Source of the DNA: an uncultured Actinomycetes bacterium | GTDB lineage: Bacteria > Actinomycetota > Thermoleophilia > Solirubrobacterales > 70-9 | DNA length: 28,476 nt | Assembly (NCBI GenBank): GCA_946479725.1 | Contig: CAMLHB010000007.1 | Span: 1-28,476 of the forward strand | Direction of reading: 5' to 3' | Part shown: positions 1 through 8,008 of the stretch, in pieces | Layout of the letters: every line of letters starts with the position of its first letter | How positions within the stretch are numbered: the first letter of the stretch is position 1 | Made by a program: the position numbers and the translations under genes | The notes under the pieces: generated by a model | Seen by the model: the letters and a program-made list of their open reading frames with translations, nothing else | Databases searched by the model: none | Told to the model about the DNA's origin: nothing

Positions 1-1
1 C

Positions 2-454
2 AAGATCGGCCGCGCCGAGCGCAAGCTGGTCACCGAGCTGGGCCGCGAGCCCACCCCGGAGGAGATCGCCGAGGTGACGGGGATCGACCCCGAGGAGGTC
101 GACTCGATCAAGCGCTCCGCCCAGGCCCCGGTCTCGCTGGAGAAGCCGGTCGGCGACGAGGAGGAGTCGGAGTTCGGTCAGTTCATCGCCGACGAGAAGG
201 CCGAGAGCCCGTTCGACCGGGCCGCCGACCTGCTGACCAAAGAGGCCCTGAAAGAGGCCCTCGAGAACCTCTCCTACCGCGAGCGCCGCGTGCTCGAGCT
301 CCGCTACGGGCTCGGCGGCGAGCACCCGCGGACCCTGGACGAGGTCGGCCGCACCTTCAACGTCACCCGAGAGCGGATCCGCCAGATCGAGAACCAGTCG
401 CTCAAAAAGCTGCAGTCCCTGGGAGAGGCCCAGAAACTCCGCGAGGTCGCCTGA
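2..454 (+). CDS. rpoD: Housekeeping sigma factor, C-terminal part (RpoD/SigA family), 5' truncated
   Basis: This is the C-terminal ~150 residues of a primary sigma-70 factor; the frame is open from base 2, so the gene begins outside the window. The first residues (KIGRAERKL...GREPTPEEIAE) match region 3. An acidic stretch (GDEEESEFGQFIADE) leads into region 4. Region 4.2 carries the -35-recognising helix-turn-helix (TLDEVGRTFNVTRERIRQIE), followed by the usual short tail and a TGA stop at 452-454. The role, recruiting RNA polymerase to housekeeping promoters, is established for the family. The gene lies 150 bp upstream of the pilus cluster on the same strand. A sigma-28-like promoter candidate lies in that gap, so I infer that the pilus genes are transcribed separately. 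No oddities are seen in the visible part. Confidence 0.93.
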   Translation, partial: KIGRAERKLVTELGREPTPEEIAEVTGIDPEEVDSIKRSAQAPVSLEKPVGDEEESEFGQFIADEKAESPFDRAADLLTKEALKEALENLSYRERRVLELRYGLGGEHPRTLDEVGRTFNVTRERIRQIENQSLKKLQSLGEAQKLREVA

Positions 455-468
455 CGGCGCCTCGCGGC

Positions 469-532
469 GACTGGCGGCGTCCTCGATCGCTTGTGTGCAA
501 AGCACACGGCGCTCACTGCGTCCTTGCCAGTC
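469..532 (+). other. Nested inverted repeats after the sigma factor gene
   Basis: The arms GACTGGC (469-475) and GCCAGTC (526-532) are perfect complements. They enclose a second perfect hairpin, GTGTGC (493-498), loop AAA, GCACAC (502-507). No T-run follows, so this is not a textbook intrinsic terminator. It could be the 3' end structure of the sigma factor mRNA or a protein binding site. It lies upstream of the proposed promoter for the next gene and so would not be part of that transcript. Confidence 0.4.
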
Positions 533-568
533 ACCCCGAGGCACTCGTCAGGAGCGTGATTTCTTTCT

Positions 569-596
569 TCAAGTGTTCGGACGTCCCGGCCGATAC
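569..596 (+). promoter_or_regulatory. Candidate sigma-28 (FliA/WhiG)-type promoter for the first pilT-like gene
   Basis: TCAAGTGT (569-576) and GCCGATAC (589-596) match the known sigma-28/WhiG consensus (TAAAGTTT and GCCGATAA) at 6/8 and 7/8 positions. The 16-nt distance between the first four bases and the -10 element is within the WhiG range of 15-16. The start codon at 605 lies 8 nt after the -10 element, so the transcript would be nearly leaderless, which fits the lack of a Shine-Dalgarno sequence. Confidence 0.5.
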
Positions 597-604
597 CGGT
601 CGGG

Positions 605-1717
605 ATGTTCGACATCGATTCAGCGCTGCGGACGCTCATCGAGCGGGAGGGGTCCGACCTGCACGTCAAGGTCGGGGTGCCGCCGACGGCCCGGATGCAC
701 GGCGAGTTGGCCCCCCTCGAGGGGTACCAGCCGCTTACCTCGGAGGACACCGAAAAGGCCTTCCACGACATCGCCGAGGTGCGGTCGCTGACCGAATTCG
801 AGGAATGCGGCGAGGCCGACTTCTCCTACGCGATCAAAGGGCTATCGCGGTTCCGCGTCAACGCCTTCAAACAGCGCGGCTCGATCTCGATCGTCTGCCG
901 CGCGATCCCCTTCGACATCCGCTCGGTCGACGACCTCGGGCTGCCGCCCGTGGTCACCAAGCTGGCCGAAGAGCAGCGCGGGATCATCCTCGTCACCGGC
1001 ACCACCGGCTCGGGCAAGAGCACGACGCTGGCGGCGATGATCGACCACATCAACCGCACCCGGTCAGACCACGTCGTCACCCTCGAGGACCCGATCGAGT
1101 ACCTGCATCCGGACAAAAACTCGATCATCAACCAGCGCGAAGTCGGCTCCGACACCGAAAGCTTCGCCCGCGCGATGCGCCGCGTCCTGCGCCAGGACCC
1201 CGACGTGATCCTGATCGGCGAGATGCGCGACGAGGAGACCGTGCGCACGGCGCTGTCCGCGGCCGAGACCGGCCACCTCGTGCTCTCGACCGTCCACACC
1301 CTGGACGCGACCGAGACGATCAACCGCATCGTCGACTTCTTCCCGCCCCACCTCCAGCACCAGGCCCGGGTGATGCTCGCGGCCACCCTCAAGGGGGCGA
1401 TCGCCCAGCGCCTCGTCCCCGACGTCAGCGGCAACGGCCGCGTCCCCGCCTCGGAGATCCTCATCGTCACCGGCCGCGTTCAGGACCTGATCATGAACCC
1501 GGAGGAGACCGGCAAGATCACCGAAGTGATCGCCGAGGGCGAGTACTACGGGATGCGTACCTTCGACCAGTCGCTGATGCACTACGTGATGGAGGGCAAG
1601 GTCACCGAGGACGTCGCCCTCGAGTTCGCCTCCAACCCGCACGACTTCAAACTGATGCTGTCGGCGGGCGGCCAGCGGGCGAGCGGGATCGAGCAGCTCG
1701 CACCCGCAACTGACTAG
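605..1717 (+). CDS. pilT: Type IV pilus retraction ATPase, PilT/PilU-like (first paralogue)
   Basis: A 370-aa hexameric secretion ATPase of the PilT family, which powers pilus retraction at the cytoplasmic face of the membrane. Visible motifs in order: Walker A GTTGSGKST (132-140), Asp box LEDPIEY (160-166), Walker B DVILIGEMRDEET (200-212) and His box TGHLVLSTVHT (222-232). There is no MshEN domain and no zinc-binding cysteine set, which separates it from PilB. The AIRNLI motif near the C-terminus of true PilT is replaced here by VQDLIMNPEET, so this copy may be PilU-like or an accessory retraction motor. A second, more canonical PilT lies at 5599-6732. The ATG at 605 is chosen because the family N-terminus starts there and a promoter-like element ends 8 nt upstream. 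It is the first gene of the pilus block. Confidence 0.93.
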   Translation: MFDIDSALRTLIEREGSDLHVKVGVPPTARMHGELAPLEGYQPLTSEDTEKAFHDIAEVRSLTEFEECGEADFSYAIKGLSRFRVNAFKQRGSISIVCRAIPFDIRSVDDLGLPPVVTKLAEEQRGIILVTGTTGSGKSTTLAAMIDHINRTRSDHVVTLEDPIEYLHPDKNSIINQREVGSDTESFARAMRRVLRQDPDVILIGEMRDEETVRTALSAAETGHLVLSTVHTLDATETINRIVDFFPPHLQHQARVMLAATLKGAIAQRLVPDVSGNGRVPASEILIVTGRVQDLIMNPEETGKITEVIAEGEYYGMRTFDQSLMHYVMEGKVTEDVALEFASNPHDFKLMLSAGGQRASGIEQLAPATD

Positions 1718-1730
1718 GGCGGGCGTCCAG

Positions 1731-3116
1731 TTGAAGGGGAAGCTCGAATCGATCGGCTCAAGCGGGCGCTCTGCCGGGCCGATGAACATCCCGATGCTGG
1801 CGATCGACCGCTTCATCCTGCTGATTCGGGAACTGCGGCGCAACGAGCGCGGGATCGCGGTACCGACGGCGCTGATGGCGCTGGTCGCGACCTTCGCGAT
1901 CTCCAGCGTCGCGGTGATGTCCACGGTTGACGTTCAGCAGGGGACGACGCGGGACCACAGCTCCAAGGAAGCGATCGCCGCCGCCGATGCCGGCGCCAAC
2001 ATCGCCCTGCTGCGCCTGAACCGTTACCTGCCCAGCCTCTCGGTCGCCCATCCCTGCGTCGGGCCGGACGGCGAATACCAGACCGCGGTCAATGGCTGGT
2101 GCCCGGCGACCGCGACCGAAGCGGTCGGCGGCGCCACCTACAGCTACGCGGTCAGCGCCTTCACCGGAGCAAACACGACGCTGAACGTCGTCTCGGTTGG
2201 CTCCTCGGGCACCGTGGAGCGGCGGGTCAACGTCGCCCTGCTGACGAACAGCGGGAAAGGTGTCTTCGCCGACGAGAAATTCATCGGGCAGGACGAAATC
2301 AACGTCAAAGGAAACTTCAAAATCGAAGCCGACATCGGCACCAACGGCGGCATCACCCAGAGCGGCGGCTCGGGGACGATCTGCGGCGACGAGCGCCACG
2401 GAGTCGGAAAAGAAGCCCCCACCCCGAGCTGCTCCGGCGTGAAAACGGAAGAAAACCGCGAACTGCCGTCGATCGTTCCGCCGTCGAACCTGGCCACTGA
2501 AAACGCCAACTGCCTGCTGGCGCAGAAATGCACCTCCGGCCCCTACGCCGGGCAGAGCGACACCTGGACGAAAAAAAATCCATGGACCGCCAGCACGCGG
2601 GTTATCAACGTCGGCAGCAACGGGACCCTGACGATGAACGGCGGCGACTACTTCATCTGCAAGCTCGAAATCGGCCCGGGCACGGTTTACATGTCGGCCG
2701 GAGCGCACGCGCGGATCTTCATCGACACCCCCGAACACTGCGGGCTGGCTTCGGGAGCGACCCAGGTCAATATCAGCGGCAACGGCAACCTCATCTCCAG
2801 CGCTTACAACACCAAACAGGGCAGCTACGAAATCCCCCAGATCTTCGTGCTCGGCAACGGCAAGGTGAAGATCGGCGCCAACTCCGGGACCAACCACCTG
2901 ATGCTCTACGCCCCCAAGAGCAAAGTCGACCTCGAAGGCGGCGCCGAATGGATCGGGATGTTCGCCGGCAAGTCGATCACCCTCAACGGCAACCCGTACT
3001 TCAAATCGGACCCGAACATCAAAGAACCGAACATCACCTATTCCGGCCGCTTCCAGCGCACCCGCTACGTCGAGTGCACCGGCGCCACCGCCTCGCCCCC
3101 CAACGCCAACTGCTGA
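1731..3116 (+). CDS. PilX-like pilus-associated protein with a hydrophobic N-terminal helix and repetitive beta-rich C-terminal part
   Basis: A 461-aa protein from a TTG start; ATG at 1782 (residue 18) is an equally possible start. Around residues 38-75 is a charged segment and then a hydrophobic helix (RNERGIAVPTALMALVATF), followed by a heptad-like region ending ...AADAGANIALLRLNRYL. This is the pattern of PilX-type minor pilins, which also lack the Glu5 of ordinary pilins. The C-terminal half (about 285-440) is rich in short beta-type repeats with many G, N and S residues (INVGSNGTLTMNGGDYF, VKIGANSGTNHLMLYA, SITLNGNPYF), suggesting a beta-solenoid outside the cell. It starts 13 bp after the first pilT, so probably shares its operon. 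The assignment as a pilus component rests on N-terminal architecture and position; the exact role is unknown. Confidence 0.75.
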   Translation: MKGKLESIGSSGRSAGPMNIPMLAIDRFILLIRELRRNERGIAVPTALMALVATFAISSVAVMSTVDVQQGTTRDHSSKEAIAAADAGANIALLRLNRYLPSLSVAHPCVGPDGEYQTAVNGWCPATATEAVGGATYSYAVSAFTGANTTLNVVSVGSSGTVERRVNVALLTNSGKGVFADEKFIGQDEINVKGNFKIEADIGTNGGITQSGGSGTICGDERHGVGKEAPTPSCSGVKTEENRELPSIVPPSNLATENANCLLAQKCTSGPYAGQSDTWTKKNPWTASTRVINVGSNGTLTMNGGDYFICKLEIGPGTVYMSAGAHARIFIDTPEHCGLASGATQVNISGNGNLISSAYNTKQGSYEIPQIFVLGNGKVKIGANSGTNHLMLYAPKSKVDLEGGAEWIGMFAGKSITLNGNPYFKSDPNIKEPNITYSGRFQRTRYVECTGATASPPNANC

Positions 3117-3145
3117 GCCGCCTCGCGGGCGGTCTCTCGCGGCGC

Positions 3146-3173
3146 TCAAGCTTCGGCCGCCAGCGGTCGAATG
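3146..3173 (+). promoter_or_regulatory. Weak candidate sigma-28-like promoter before the thioredoxin-fold gene
   Basis: TCAAGCTT (3146-3153) and GTCGAATG (3166-3173) have the same 16-nt spacing as the clearer elements at 569, 5564 and 14696, but the -10 matches the consensus at only 5/8. It lies in a 73-bp gap between two pilus-cluster genes, 16 nt before the next ATG. I include it only because the spacing recurs. Confidence 0.22.
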
Positions 3174-3189
3174 GTGACTAGGCGCGAGC

Positions 3190-3774
3190 ATGAGAGAGAA
3201 GCTGAACGACAACCCGATGGCGCAGATCGCCCTCGTCGGCGTCCTCCTGGTCCTCGCCGCGGTCTTCCTGCTCGGCAAAGCCGGCGGCGGCGAAGCCGAA
3301 GAAGAAGAAGGCGGTTCGGCCGCCGCCGACGCCGCGGTCGCGGCCGTCGCCTCCGAACTGGAAGCGGGCGGCCAGCCGCTGCGGCTGCCGGCGCCGGGCA
3401 CCGGCCCCGGAGCCATCCCGCCGCCGCCACGCGCCGTCGTCGATGCGGTCGACGCCGGCAACACGGTGGCGATCCTCTTCGTCCGCGACGGCGGCATCGA
3501 CGACCGGCTGGTCAGGGAAGCCGTCGGCAAGCTCGACACGTTCGGCTACGTCAGCACCTTCGTCGTCCCCGTCCACCAGCTCTACCGCTACGTGTCGATC
3601 AGCCAGGGGGTCGACCTCAGCCGGGTCCCCGCACTGGTCGTGATCAGGCCGAAGAACCTCAGCCACCAGTATGACCCGGCCTCGGTCCACTACGGCTTCC
3701 AGAGCGCGCAGGCCGTCGTCCAGGCGGTGGTCGACGCGCGGTACCACGGCGGGACCCTTCCTTACCACCCGTGA
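3190..3774 (+). CDS. Membrane-anchored thioredoxin-fold protein without a CxxC motif, in the pilus cluster
   Basis: A 194-aa protein. Residues ~10-28 form one transmembrane segment (MAQIALVGVLLVLAAVFLL), followed by an acidic linker (EAEEEEGG) and a Pro-rich stretch. From about residue 85 there is a thioredoxin-like pattern: strand TVAILFVRDGG, helix, strand YVSTFVVPV, and a Val-Pro 'cis-proline' turn before strand VPALVVI. The active-site CxxC is missing, so it should not act as a disulfide oxidoreductase. It may be an assembly or scaffold protein. Its stop overlaps the GTG start of pilB (GTGA), which indicates translational coupling and a pilus-related role. I do not recognise a named family member. 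The thioredoxin fold is an inference from strand pattern and the cis-Pro signature. Confidence 0.75.
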   Translation: MREKLNDNPMAQIALVGVLLVLAAVFLLGKAGGGEAEEEEGGSAAADAAVAAVASELEAGGQPLRLPAPGTGPGAIPPPPRAVVDAVDAGNTVAILFVRDGGIDDRLVREAVGKLDTFGYVSTFVVPVHQLYRYVSISQGVDLSRVPALVVIRPKNLSHQYDPASVHYGFQSAQAVVQAVVDARYHGGTLPYHP

Positions 3775-5567
3775 GCATGGACTCCAGGGACTTCCCGAGC
3801 CACCTGCGGCCGGTCCCCACCTCCGGAGACTCCACCGCGCCCGCGTTCGAGCCCGAGCCCCGCGGCACCCCCGGGCTGACCCCCCCGCAGACGCGTGGCC
3901 GCTCCAGCGGCTTCGTCACCGACGTCATCGTCGACCTCGGCTACGTCGGCGACGAACGGGCCCGCCAGGCGATCGAAGAAGCGCGCACCGCCGGGCGGCC
4001 GCCTGAGCGGCTGCTGCTCGAGCAGGGGGCGATCAGCGCCGACCAGTTTTCCCGGGCGCTGGCCGAGCGCTACGGGCTCGACCACGTCGACCTCACCGCC
4101 TACCAGGTCGACATGGCGGCCGCCAACCTGGTCTCGGTCAACACCTCCCGTCGCTACCAGGCGATCCCGGTCGGCTTCATCGACAAGAGGACGCTGCTGG
4201 TGGCGATGGCGGACCCGACCAACGTCCTTGCGATCGACGACATCCAGATCGCGACCGGGCTCGACTGTCGGGTGGCGGTCGCCGCCGAGGAGGACGTCGA
4301 AGCGCTGCTGGGCCGGCTGAACACGCTGCAGAGCGCGGTCTCCGAGGCGACTGACGAGGAAGACGAAGCCGAGGAGGAGCTCGGCGAAGTCGCCGACATG
4401 CAGGTCGGCGCCGAAGACGCGCCGGTGATCAAGCTCGTCTACAGCATCCTCGGCCAGGCGGCGGGCGAGGGGGCCTCCGACATCCACTTCGAGCCCTCCG
4501 AGGACGAGATGCGGGTCCGCTTCCGCGTCGACGGAGTGCTCCGCGAGGCGGCCCACGTGCCGAAGCGGATGGTCAACGCGGTGGTCTCGCGGGTGAAGAT
4601 CATGAGCGACCTCAACATCGCCGAGAAACGGGTGCCGCAGGACGGCCGCGTCAGCGTCAACGTCGAAGACCGCCGGGTCGACCTGCGTATCACCACGCTG
4701 CCGACTCAGAAGGGCGAGGGGGCAACGATCCGCATCCTCGACACCGACAACGCCCAGCGTACGCTCGACGACCTCGGCATGGACGGATCTGCGCGCGAGC
4801 GCTTCGAGCATTCCTTCCACCAGGCCTACGGGGCCGTGCTCGTCACCGGGCCGACCGGCTCCGGTAAGAGCACGACCCTCTATGCGGCGCTCGGCGACCT
4901 CAACAACGTCGAGAAGAAGATCATCACGATCGAGGACCCCGTCGAGTACCAGATCAACGGGATCAACCAGATCAACGTCAACCGCAAGGCCGGGCTCGAC
5001 TTCGCGACCGGGCTGCGGTCGATCCTCCGCGCCGACCCCGACATCGTGATGGTGGGCGAGATCCGCGACGGCGAGACCGCGCGGATCGCGATCGAGGCGG
5101 CGCTGACCGGGCACATGATGCTCTCGACCCTGCACACCAACGACGCCCCCGGCGCGATCACCCGCCTGACCAAGATGGGGATCGAGGCCTTCCTGATCGC
5201 CTCCGCGGTCGACTGCGTGGTCGCCCAGCGTCTCTCGCGCAAGCTCTGCAGCCACTGCAAGCGGCGGGCGGTGATCCCGATCCAGGCACTGCAGGAAGCC
5301 GGGCTTCGCGCCGCGGCCGAGCTCGAGGCGTACGAGCCGGTCGGCTGCGCCCGCTGCAACCAGAGCGGCTACAAAGGCCGCGTCGGCCTCTACTCGGTGA
5401 TGGGCCTGAGCGAGCGGATCAAGGAGATGGCGGTGGCCCACGCGCCGGAGGCGGAGATCGCCACCGCGGCGCGCGAAGAGGGGATGTGCACGCTGCGCGA
5501 GGACGGGGTCGAGAAGGTCCGTGCCGGCCTCACCAGCCTCGAGGAGGTACTCCGTGTCACCGCTTAA
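3771..5567 (+). CDS. pilB: Type IV pilus assembly ATPase PilB
   Basis: A 598-aa extension ATPase of the GspE/PilB family. It drives pilin polymerisation and is coupled to PilC in the membrane. The N-terminal ~185 residues contain an MshEN-type (GSPII_E_N) domain (VIVDLGYVGDERARQAIEEA ... RLLLEQGAISADQFSRAL), a domain that binds c-di-GMP in some relatives. The RLGxxL...Q signature is degenerate here, so binding is uncertain. The catalytic domain has Walker A GPTGSGKST (~359-368), Asp box IEDPVEY, Walker B DIVMVGEIRDGET and His box TGHMMLSTLHT. A four-cysteine zinc site (LCSHC ... GCARC, ~493-529) is typical of PilB/GspE and absent in PilT. The GTG at 3771 overlaps the previous stop; ATG at 3777 is an alternative start. 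Confidence 0.95.
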   Translation: MSMDSRDFPSHLRPVPTSGDSTAPAFEPEPRGTPGLTPPQTRGRSSGFVTDVIVDLGYVGDERARQAIEEARTAGRPPERLLLEQGAISADQFSRALAERYGLDHVDLTAYQVDMAAANLVSVNTSRRYQAIPVGFIDKRTLLVAMADPTNVLAIDDIQIATGLDCRVAVAAEEDVEALLGRLNTLQSAVSEATDEEDEAEEELGEVADMQVGAEDAPVIKLVYSILGQAAGEGASDIHFEPSEDEMRVRFRVDGVLREAAHVPKRMVNAVVSRVKIMSDLNIAEKRVPQDGRVSVNVEDRRVDLRITTLPTQKGEGATIRILDTDNAQRTLDDLGMDGSARERFEHSFHQAYGAVLVTGPTGSGKSTTLYAALGDLNNVEKKIITIEDPVEYQINGINQINVNRKAGLDFATGLRSILRADPDIVMVGEIRDGETARIAIEAALTGHMMLSTLHTNDAPGAITRLTKMGIEAFLIASAVDCVVAQRLSRKLCSHCKRRAVIPIQALQEAGLRAAAELEAYEPVGCARCNQSGYKGRVGLYSVMGLSERIKEMAVAHAPEAEIATAAREEGMCTLREDGVEKVRAGLTSLEEVLRVTA

Positions 5568-5591
5568 GGAATCGGCCTAGCGGGCCGATCA
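5564..5591 (+). promoter_or_regulatory. Candidate sigma-28-type promoter before the second pilT
   Basis: GCCGATCA (5584-5591) matches the GCCGATAA element at 7/8. Exactly 16 nt upstream is TTAA (5564-5567). The ATG at 5599 follows 7 nt after the -10 element. The -35 half beyond TTAA matches poorly. GGCCGAT is also the right arm of a small inverted repeat (ATCGGCC-tagcg-GGCCGAT, 5571-5589), an alternative explanation. Confidence 0.35.
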
Positions 5592-5598
5592 AGGGGCT

Positions 5599-6732
5599 AT
5601 GAACTTCGATTTCTCGGAGGTCCTGCGCCGGATGGTCGAGGCGCGGGCCTCAGACGTCCACCTGACCGCGGGCTTTCCGCCGGCGATCCGCGACAAGGGC
5701 AAGATCACGGCGATGGATGGCTTCCCCGTCCTCGGCACCCAGGACACCCGCGAGGTCGTCTACAGCATCCTCAACGACGACCAGCGCAAACGCTTCGAGA
5801 CGCAGAAACAACTGGACTTCGCCTATGCGATCCCCAACGTCGCCCGCTTCCGCGTCAACTGCTTCTTCCAGCGCGGCGCCGTCAGCGCCGCCTTCCGCCT
5901 GATCCCCCAGGACATCCCGGCCCTCGACTCCCTCGGGGTGCCGCAGGTGCTGCGCGAGATGACCCAGAAACCGCGCGGCTTCGTCCTCGTCACCGGCCCG
6001 ACCGGCTCCGGCAAGAGCACGACCCTGGCGGCGATGATCGACGTGATCAACCGCGAGCGCCAGGACCACATCCTCACGATCGAGGACCCGATCGAGTTCC
6101 TCCACCAGCACAAAAAGTCGATCGTCAACCAGCGGGAGATCGGCTCCGACGCCGCCGACTTCTCCCTCGGCCTCAAGGCCGCCCTGCGAGAGGACCCCGA
6201 CGTGATCCTGGTCGGCGAGATGAGGGACCTGGAGACGATCGCCACGGCGCTGACCGCGGCCGAGACCGGCCACCTCGTCTTCGCCACCCTCCACACCCAG
6301 TCGACCGCGCAGACGGTCGACCGGATCATCGACGTCTTCCCGCCTGAGCAGCAGGGCCAGGTCCGGGCCCAGCTCTCGATCGCCCTGCAGGGCATCGTCA
6401 CCCAGCAGCTGCTGCCGACGGCCGACGGCATGGGCCGCGCCGTCGCCACCGAGGTCCTGGTCCCTACGCCGGCGATCCGCAACCTGATCCGCGAGGGCAA
6501 GACCCACCAGATCTACGCCGCGGTGCAGACCTCGGGCGCGATCGGGATGCAGACGATGGACGCCGACCTCGCCCGCCTCGTCCGCGCGGGCAAGGTGAGC
6601 CGCTCGCTGGCCGAACAGCGCTCCTCGGTGCCGGAGGAGCTCAAACGCGTTCTCGGCGGCGAGGAGGCAGTGATGCCGGCGCCCGACTACCTGAGCGCGC
6701 CCCAGCCTCCTTCCTACGTCTCGGGTGGCTAG
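5599..6732 (+). CDS. pilT: Type IV pilus retraction ATPase PilT (canonical paralogue)
   Basis: A 377-aa PilT that retracts the pilus by depolymerising pilin at the membrane base. Walker A is GPTGSGKST (133-141), the Asp box IEDPIEF, Walker B DVILVGEMRDLET (about 201-213) and the His box TGHLVFATLHT. The PilT-specific C-terminal motif AIRNLIREGK (about 291-300) is intact, followed by the usual helix ending IGMQTMDADLARLVRAGKVS. The tail (residues ~345-377) is Pro-rich and variable. It shares motifs along its whole length with the copy at 605-1717 but is the better match to true PilT. It lies between pilB and pilC, 3 bp before the latter, a standard motor operon order. Confidence 0.95.
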   Translation: MNFDFSEVLRRMVEARASDVHLTAGFPPAIRDKGKITAMDGFPVLGTQDTREVVYSILNDDQRKRFETQKQLDFAYAIPNVARFRVNCFFQRGAVSAAFRLIPQDIPALDSLGVPQVLREMTQKPRGFVLVTGPTGSGKSTTLAAMIDVINRERQDHILTIEDPIEFLHQHKKSIVNQREIGSDAADFSLGLKAALREDPDVILVGEMRDLETIATALTAAETGHLVFATLHTQSTAQTVDRIIDVFPPEQQGQVRAQLSIALQGIVTQQLLPTADGMGRAVATEVLVPTPAIRNLIREGKTHQIYAAVQTSGAIGMQTMDADLARLVRAGKVSRSLAEQRSSVPEELKRVLGGEEAVMPAPDYLSAPQPPSYVSGG

Positions 6733-6735
6733 CCG

Positions 6736-7980
6736 ATGGCGACCGCGACCACCTTCACCTTCCGGGCGATGGACGTCGCCGGCACGGCGACCGCGGGTGA
6801 GCTCGAAGCCGACTCGAAAGCCCAGGTTTCAGAGCAGCTGCGCCAGCGCGGCCTGATCGTTCTCGACGTCAGCGAGAAAAGCAACCCGGTCAAGATCGAG
6901 GACATCATGCGGCGCTGGAAGAGCGTCGACATGCGGGAGCTGGCCGTCTACTCGCGCCAGTTCGCGACCCTGGTCGCCTCCGGGATGCCGATGCTGCGCA
7001 CGCTGCACACGCTCGAGGAACAGACCCAGGACGAGGAGATCAAAGAGGCGACCGCCTCGATGCGCGAGGACGTCGAAGCGGGCAGCACCTTGGAGCAGGC
7101 GATGGAGCGGCACCCCCGCGTCTTCGACCGCCTCTTCCGGGCGATGGTCCGCTCCGGCGAGCAGTCGGGCCGGCTCGAGGAGGCGCTCGACCGGATCGCC
7201 TTCCAGGTGGAGAAAACCGATGCCCTCAGGCGCCAGGTCAAATCGGCGATGATGTACCCGGCGCTGGTCTTCGGGTTCGCGGTCGTCGTCCTCATCGCGA
7301 TCGTGATGTTCGTGATCCCCGTCTTCGCCAACATCTTCAAAGAACTCGCCGAAGAACACCCGGACGAAGCCGGCGGCCTGCCGCCGCCGACCCAGCTCTG
7401 CGTCAGCTTCTCGGGACTGCTGACCGGCTACTGGTTCATTCTCTTGCCGGGACTCGTCCTTTGCTTCTGGGCGTTCTTCCGCTGGAAGAAGACCGAGAGC
7501 GGCAAAGACCAGTGGGATCGCCTGATCCTCCGGCTGCCGTTCAAAATCGGCGACGTGATCCAGAAGGTGGCGCTGGCCCGCTGGTCGCGCACCTTCTCCG
7601 GCTCGGTCTCCTCCGGCGTGCCGATGCTGCAGTCGATCAAGCTCACCGGCGAAACCGCCGGCAACGTCGTCGTCGAGAAGGCGATGGAGGACGTCTACAA
7701 GTCGGTCAAGACCGGCGGCTCCCTCGCCGCTCCGATCGAACACCACGAGATCTTCCCACCGATGGTCGGCCACATGGTCGCGGTCGGCGAGGAGACCGGT
7801 CAGCTGGAGACGATGCTCGCCAAAATCGCCGACTTCTACGAGGCCGAGGTCGACGCCAAGGTCAAGGCCCTCACCGCTTTGATCGAGCCGATAATGATCG
7901 TCTTCGTCGGCGGCATGGTCGGCTTCATCGTCATCTCGATGTACCTGCCGCTGTTCAGCATCTACGAAAAGATCCGCTGA
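6736..7980 (+). CDS. pilC: Type IV pilus inner-membrane platform protein PilC
   Basis: A 414-aa GspF/PilC-family polytopic membrane protein on which PilB and PilT act. It begins with the typical TFTFRAMDVAGTATAGELEADSKAQVSEQLRQRGL segment as read in blocks (about residues 5-40). Two tandem GspF domains follow: the first around MRELAVYSRQFATLVASGMP (~65 onward) and the second around ARWSRTFSGSVSSGVPMLQS (~280 onward). Hydrophobic segments lie near 173-197 (YPALVFGFAVVVLIAIVMF), 230-246 and 380-405 (IEPIMIVFVGGMVGFIVIS). Full length is as expected for the family. It is the last gene of the motor block; 28 bp later an unrelated toxin-antitoxin module begins. Confidence 0.95.
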   Translation: MATATTFTFRAMDVAGTATAGELEADSKAQVSEQLRQRGLIVLDVSEKSNPVKIEDIMRRWKSVDMRELAVYSRQFATLVASGMPMLRTLHTLEEQTQDEEIKEATASMREDVEAGSTLEQAMERHPRVFDRLFRAMVRSGEQSGRLEEALDRIAFQVEKTDALRRQVKSAMMYPALVFGFAVVVLIAIVMFVIPVFANIFKELAEEHPDEAGGLPPPTQLCVSFSGLLTGYWFILLPGLVLCFWAFFRWKKTESGKDQWDRLILRLPFKIGDVIQKVALARWSRTFSGSVSSGVPMLQSIKLTGETAGNVVVEKAMEDVYKSVKTGGSLAAPIEHHEIFPPMVGHMVAVGEETGQLETMLAKIADFYEAEVDAKVKALTALIEPIMIVFVGGMVGFIVISMYLPLFSIYEKIR

Positions 7981-7992
7981 CGCCGACCTAAG

Positions 7993-8001
7993 TGCTACGC
8001 T
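7993..8001 (+). promoter_or_regulatory. Extended -10 promoter of the first toxin-antitoxin module, leaderless
   Basis: TGC followed by TACGCT (7996-8001) fits an extended -10 element (TGn-TAnnnT). The start codon at 8009 begins exactly 7 nt after it, which places the transcription start at or next to the ATG. The same TGCTAC arrangement with the same 7-nt gap precedes the second module at 23301. No Shine-Dalgarno sequence is present. Confidence 0.5.
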
Positions 8002-8008
8002 GACGCAC

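Noticed and set aside
1758..3539. Long minus-strand open frame (593 codons) opposite the PilX-like gene
   Set aside because: It is antisense to real genes in high-GC DNA, has low-complexity G/A/V/D-rich composition and no recognisable domain.
3762..5441. Minus-strand open frame of 559 codons opposite pilB
   Set aside because: It mirrors the pilB coding sequence; the family motifs are all on the plus strand.
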